The notes beneath the pieces were generated by a model. That model saw only the letters and a list, made by a program, of their open reading frames with translations. It made no database searches and was not told the DNA's origin. A stretch of DNA of 64,000 nt, from contig NZ_JAHBAY010000020.1 of assembly GCF_018499875.1 (NCBI RefSeq), positions 1-64,000 of the forward strand. The letters are read 5' to 3'. A program made the position numbers and the translations under genes. Numbering within the stretch: position 1 is the first letter of the stretch; each line of letters opens with the position of its first letter. The stretch comes from Kineosporia corallincola. Its GTDB lineage: Bacteria; Actinomycetota; Actinomycetes; Actinomycetales; Kineosporiaceae. Shown piece after piece: positions 60,453 through 64,000 of this stretch.

Positions 60453-62069
60453 GTGAACGGGGCAGAGAGCGACATCGACTCATGGCAAGAGGCACGGCTC
60501 ATCCCGACCTCGGGCATCAACGGGGGTGAGGAGCAGGAGCGCCGGGCCACCTCCGCCCTGCTGGCCGTCATGGCGTCGGTGAAGGAGTTCGGCCGGGCGC
60601 TGACCCAGCCGCTCGGGGCACCGGCGGGCACCGTGCAGACCTTCATCGAGGTGCCGTTCCCGCACGGCGACCGGAAGGTCTACCCGGACGGGCTGATCCG
60701 GGTCCGCCGGGGCCAGCGGGAGTGGACCGCCCTGGTCGAGGTGAAGACCGGCACCACCCCGCTCGACCCGGCCCAGTTGGAGACCTACCTCGACGTCGCC
60801 CGTGGCCGCGGTTTCGACGCCCTGCTCACCATCAGCAACCAGATCGCCCCCACGGCCGGGCAGCACCCCACCCCGCTCGACCGCCGTCGCACCCGGTCGG
60901 TGGCCCTGCACCACTACTCCTGGAGCCAGGTGCTCACCGAGGCCGTGGTGCAGCGCGAGCACCGCGGGGTGGCCGACCCCGACCAGGCCTGGATCCTCGG
61001 TGAGCTGATCCGCTACCTGGAGCACGACCGGTCGGGGGCGCTGGAGTTCGACGACATGGGTCGGGACTGGGTGGCCGTGCGGGAGGCGGTGCTCGACGGC
61101 ACGCTGCGCCCCACCGATCCCGGCACCACCGAGGTCGCCAACCGTTTCGACGCCCTGCTGCGGTTCGCGGGTCTCAAGCTGGGCCGGCGGCTGGGCACCG
61201 ACGTGGTGCCCCTGCGCACCCGCAAAGAACAGGCCGACCCGGCGCTGCGGGCGGCCGGTCTGGTCTCCACCCTGGCCTCGTCCGGCACGCTGACCGGCGT
61301 CCTGCGCATCCCGCAGGCCGTCGGCGCGCTCACCGTCACCACCGACCTGCGGGCCGGCCGGGTGATCTGCCACATCGACGTCGAGGCGCCCCGGGTGGGC
61401 CGGCCGGTCACCCGGGTCAACTGGCTGGTGCGGCAGCTCGGCTCGGCCCCCGACACGCTGCGGGTCGAGGTGTTCACCGCCCACACCCGGGCCTCGGTGT
61501 CGGCGGAACTGCTCGGCCGGGTGCGGGCCGAGCCCGACCGCCTGGTGCTCGACCCGTCCCGCGAGATCCGTGGTTTCCGGCTCGCCCTGGAACTGCCGCT
61601 CGGGCCGAAACGCGGCCGGGGCAAGGGCGGTTTCGCCGACAGCGTGCTGTTCGCGATCGAGACGTTCTACGCCGACGTGATCCAGTCGCTGCGCTCGTGG
61701 ACCGCCAAGGCGGCCAAACCGCCGCTGCTGCGCCAGGACTCGCACGACGAGCCGGTGGCCGAACGGCTGGTGGCGTCGTCGCTGTCCAGCCAGGACGGCC
61801 CGGAACCGGCACCCGCCCGCATCCCCGCACCGGCGCGTCCCATCGACCAGCTCAACCGCGAGGCCGTCACCTGGACCGTCACGCTGCCTGGCCCGCGCGG
61901 CCCGTCACGTCGCGAGATCCGCCGCCTGGTCACCGGAATCGAGGGGCAGGACGAGGAGGGCTGGTACGCCGACCCCGACCGGCAGGGCCAGTTGCGCTGG
62001 TGGAACGGCACCGGCTGGAGCGAGTACGTGTACGAGGTGCAGGCGGTGGGCGGCCCGGGCCTGCTATAG
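60453..62069 (+). CDS. PD-(D/E)XK-type nuclease fused to DUF2510
   Basis: A 538-residue protein. Residues 55-130 fit a PD-(D/E)XK nuclease core: E66, VYPDGLI (D79), VEVKTG (E96, K98), then a helix DPAQLETYLDVARGRG, like restriction-endonuclease-like or NERD-type domains. A long middle region (about 140-480) has no family I recognise, with two or three beta-rich parts. The C-terminus (about 508-535) is a DUF2510 module (GWYADPDRQGQLRWWNGTGWSEYV in outline), a short Trp-rich motif often joined to membrane or surface proteins. No transmembrane helix is evident. A defence or repair role is possible but unproven. Confidence 0.75.
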   Translation: MNGAESDIDSWQEARLIPTSGINGGEEQERRATSALLAVMASVKEFGRALTQPLGAPAGTVQTFIEVPFPHGDRKVYPDGLIRVRRGQREWTALVEVKTGTTPLDPAQLETYLDVARGRGFDALLTISNQIAPTAGQHPTPLDRRRTRSVALHHYSWSQVLTEAVVQREHRGVADPDQAWILGELIRYLEHDRSGALEFDDMGRDWVAVREAVLDGTLRPTDPGTTEVANRFDALLRFAGLKLGRRLGTDVVPLRTRKEQADPALRAAGLVSTLASSGTLTGVLRIPQAVGALTVTTDLRAGRVICHIDVEAPRVGRPVTRVNWLVRQLGSAPDTLRVEVFTAHTRASVSAELLGRVRAEPDRLVLDPSREIRGFRLALELPLGPKRGRGKGGFADSVLFAIETFYADVIQSLRSWTAKAAKPPLLRQDSHDEPVAERLVASSLSSQDGPEPAPARIPAPARPIDQLNREAVTWTVTLPGPRGPSRREIRRLVTGIEGQDEEGWYADPDRQGQLRWWNGTGWSEYVYEVQAVGGPGLL

Positions 62070-62127
62070 GCTCACGGCCGCAAAACCAGGCTCACGGCCG
62101 CAACTCCAGGCGCGCAGCCGTAAAACC
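62068..62127. repeat. three tandem copies of a 20-bp repeat between convergent stops
   Basis: Units of AGGCTCACGGCCGCAAAACC at 62068-62087 and variants at 62088-62107 and 62108-62127, with a partial fourth. The first unit overlaps the stop codon of the nuclease gene; the array ends 8 bp before the stop of the convergent transporter gene. Confidence 0.9.
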
Positions 62128-62135
62128 AGGCCGCA

Positions 62136-63035
62136 TCACTCGGCCTGCCCCGATCGCGCCCCCGACCGCTCAGCCCCGATCCCGGCCAGCACCACGCAGG
62201 CCACGCCGAGCCCGGCCGTCACCCCCGGCACCTGCCCGAGCAGCAGAAACCCGATCCCGGTGGCCACGGCCGGCTCCAGGCTCATCAGGGTGCCGAAGGC
62301 CGCCGCCGTCAGCCGCCGCAGTGCCAGCAGCTCCAGCACGAACGGCACCACGGGCACGAGCACGGCCAGGAACAGCCCGTGCAGCACGTCGTCCCCCCGC
62401 AGTTGCACGTCACCGCCGAACAGCGTGGGGAGGGCGACCAGGGTGGCGACCAGCCCGGCCACCGGCATCGAGACCCCCAGCCCGGTCAGCCCCGAGGCCT
62501 CGTCGCCCACCCGCTGGGTGAGCAGGATGTACAACGCCCAGCACCCGGCCGCGGCCAGGGCCAGCGCCACCCCGGCCGGATGCACGTCCCCGCTCCACGG
62601 CTCGGTCAGCAGCACCACCCCGGCCAGCGCGGGCACCGGCAGCAACCGGGCCCGGCCCCGGCCACGCAGCACCGCCACCCCGAGCGGCCCGAGAAACTCC
62701 AGAGCGCTGGCCGTGCCCAGCGGCAGATAGGCGAGGGAGGCCATGAACAGCATCGTCAGTCCCGCCGTGATCACCCCGAGCAGCACCGCGGTCCGGGTGA
62801 CCGCCTGCCGTCGTGGCCGCACCAGCACGGCGAACAGCAGCCCGGCCCAACCCAGCCGCAGCCATGCCGTGGTCACCGCGCCGATCTCCTCCAGCAGGGG
62901 GACGGCGGTGGCCAGGCCGAGCTGGACGCTGAGCACGGCACCGACCGCCATCAGGCTGCCGGTGCGCGCCGAGGAGGCGGAAGTGGGTGGGGCCACGGAG
63001 GTCACGGTCACGCCGCCATGGGACCGCCGATGCAT
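62136..63035 (-). CDS. EamA-family (DMT) transporter, RhtA-like
   Basis: A 299-residue permease with ten helices in two EamA repeats ([23 protein letters not shown] in outline; [56 protein letters not shown]). The signatures resemble RhtA-type threonine/homoserine and amino-acid exporters. The start is uncertain (ATG 63035 or GTG codons near 63014 and 63008). It diverges from a LysR gene, the usual arrangement for a regulated exporter. Confidence 0.88.
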   Translation of the reverse strand: MHRRSHGGVTVTSVAPPTSASSARTGSLMAVGAVLSVQLGLATAVPLLEEIGAVTTAWLRLGWAGLLFAVLVRPRRQAVTRTAVLLGVITAGLTMLFMASLAYLPLGTASALEFLGPLGVAVLRGRGRARLLPVPALAGVVLLTEPWSGDVHPAGVALALAAAGCWALYILLTQRVGDEASGLTGLGVSMPVAGLVATLVALPTLFGGDVQLRGDDVLHGLFLAVLVPVVPFVLELLALRRLTAAAFGTLMSLEPAVATGIGFLLLGQVPGVTAGLGVACVVLAGIGAERSGARSGQAE

Positions 63036-63067
63036 CGTCCGTGTCCACGTGCCGATCATGGACATAC

Positions 63068-63086
63068 TGTTCAGGACCTGCGAACA
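63068..63086. promoter_or_regulatory. LysR-type box between the exporter and LysR genes
   Basis: TGTTC-N9-GAACA, a perfect 5-bp inverted repeat containing the T-N11-A core, 7 bp before the LysR start and 32 bp before the exporter start. It fits a site at which the LysR regulator controls itself and the exporter. Confidence 0.6.
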
Positions 63087-63093
63087 ATTGACG

Positions 63094-63969
63094 GTGGAGA
63101 CCCGGCGCCTGGAACTGCTGCTCGAACTCTCCCGGCTGGGCTCGATGCGTGAGGTGGCCGAGCGGCTGCGCACCACCACGTCCACCGTCTCGCAGCAGAT
63201 CGCCGTGCTGGCCCGGGAGGTCGGCACCCCGCTGCTCGAACCGGACGGCCGGCGGGTGCGGCTGACTCCGGCGGGCCGTCGTCTGGCCGCTCATGCGGCC
63301 ACCATCCTGGCCGCGGTGGAGGCCGCCCGTGCCGACCTGGACCCGGCGGCGGAACCCGCGGGCACCCTGCGGGTGGGCGGTTTCGCCACGGCGATCCGGC
63401 GGGCGGTGCTACCGGTCGTGGCCCGGCTGGCCGCCGATCATCCCCGGGTGCACGTGCTGATCCACGAGTACGAGCCGGCCGAGAGCCTGGCCCTGGTCGC
63501 CTCGGACCACCTGGACCTCGCGCTGGTCTACGACTACGACCTGGCACCTCGCACCAAAGACCCGGTTCTGCAATGGGTTCCGCTGTGGACCACGCCCTGG
63601 TCGATCGGCGTGCCGCAGTCACTGGCGCACGCGGACTCCACCTTTCTGGCCGGGCAGCCGTGGATCGTGAACTCCCGCAACACCGCCGACACGGAGGTGG
63701 CGCGAACCCTGGCGTCGCTGGCCGGTTTCGAGCCACGCATCACCCACCAGGCCGACAGCCTGACCCTGGTCGAAGACCTGATCCTGGCCGGGCAGGGCAT
63801 CGGCCTGCTGCCGGCCGACCGTCCCACGCCGAGGGGAATCACCCTGGTACCCCTGCGAAATCCGCAGGTGCACCTGCGCGCCTACGCCGTCACGCGTCCG
63901 GGCCGTTCCGAATGGCCGCCCCTGGCGCTCGTTCTCGGCCTGCTGGATTCCCCACAAACCACTCATTGA
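63094..63969 (+). CDS. LysR-family transcriptional regulator
   Basis: A 291-residue regulator. N-terminal winged helix (about 1-60: [39 protein letters not shown] in outline) and a periplasmic-binding-protein-like effector domain containing [33 protein letters not shown] and [14 protein letters not shown]. The GTG at 63094 places the HTH at the usual position; longer starts run into the operator. It probably senses an amino acid or related compound and controls the divergent exporter. GGACGACGAAA follows the stop at the window edge, like the palindrome arms near manA. Confidence 0.92.
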   Translation: METRRLELLLELSRLGSMREVAERLRTTTSTVSQQIAVLAREVGTPLLEPDGRRVRLTPAGRRLAAHAATILAAVEAARADLDPAAEPAGTLRVGGFATAIRRAVLPVVARLAADHPRVHVLIHEYEPAESLALVASDHLDLALVYDYDLAPRTKDPVLQWVPLWTTPWSIGVPQSLAHADSTFLAGQPWIVNSRNTADTEVARTLASLAGFEPRITHQADSLTLVEDLILAGQGIGLLPADRPTPRGITLVPLRNPQVHLRAYAVTRPGRSEWPPLALVLGLLDSPQTTH

Positions 63970-64000
63970 GGACGACGAAACACCGAAACCTGTTGCCCCT

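Noticed and set aside
1-64000. CRISPR array, tRNA or rRNA genes, transposases, prophage
   Set aside because: No regularly spaced repeats with unique spacers, no cloverleaf-like sequence, and no transposase, integrase or phage structural protein was recognised; the tandem repeats found have no spacers.

Overview
The window is high-GC actinobacterial DNA: strong G/C third-position bias, many GTG starts, and many genes whose start codon lies 6-8 nt after a TANNNT-type -10 hexamer (leaderless style). A methyl-accepting chemotaxis protein, two GGDEF-EAL proteins, F420-type luciferase-like oxidoreductases, HelD, LmeA, CYTH-CHAD and a cluster of Ser/Thr kinases suggest a motile, soil-type actinomycete. 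Kineosporiaceae-like is my guess, but nothing here proves the genus. I see no rRNA, tRNA, CRISPR array, transposase or phage gene, so it reads as a chromosomal core/accessory mix rather than a mobile island.

Layout. 1-3.1 kb: a gene-poor start with one small CxxC/HxxxxH protein, a lone Zur-like motif and a chemoreceptor. 3.1-8.5 kb: LLM oxidoreductase, GCS2-type carboxylate-amine ligase, DUF3072 protein, and an OmpR/HK/LmeA-family operon. 8.6-14.2 kb: two GGDEF-EAL proteins arranged convergently around a DUF5317 gene that looks frameshifted, plus a 32-residue membrane microprotein. 14.2-16.9 kb: znuABC under a Zur-type box. 17.0-23.2 kb: DUF4230 protein, manA (flanked by two near-identical long palindromes), class I aminotransferase, CYTH-CHAD protein, and RNase HI with a zinc-ribbon-like N-terminus. 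23.2-30.6 kb: large membrane protein with a hydrolase motif, secreted DGDG-type protein, thiM, then a coupled NtaA/DszA-like monooxygenase and sulfurtransferase pair and a GntR regulator. 30.8-33.2 kb: a PEP-mutase-family gene followed by Ada-AlkA.

33.3-39.4 kb is a carboxylate-uptake block: LytS-type kinase, LytTR regulator, small membrane protein and a first sodium/solute symporter, all overlapping or nearly so, then a DUF485-actP operon preceded by two CRP/GlxR-type sites exactly 30 bp apart. A HutC-type GntR gene and a truncated PIN gene follow. 40.8-49.0 kb is a signalling block: small hypothetical protein, ECF-type sigma factor divergent from a Ser/Thr kinase with start codons exactly 18 bp apart, a lipoprotein paralogous to the secreted protein at 25.9 kb, and two tandem Ser/Thr kinases sharing a novel-looking C-terminal extracellular domain.

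49.2-64 kb: PAP2-type membrane protein, threonine ammonia-lyase, a NarL-type two-component pair, FMN reductase, acyltransferase-3, HelD, a PlsC-like acyltransferase with a patatin, a vapBC-type module facing a PD-(D/E)XK nuclease-DUF2510 fusion with a palindromic operator, and a divergent EamA transporter/LysR pair with a LysR-type box between them. The most unusual items are the kinase-pair sensor domain with the paralogous secreted proteins, the overlapping divergent leaderless promoter, the nuclease/vapBC locus, and the manA-flanking palindrome family.
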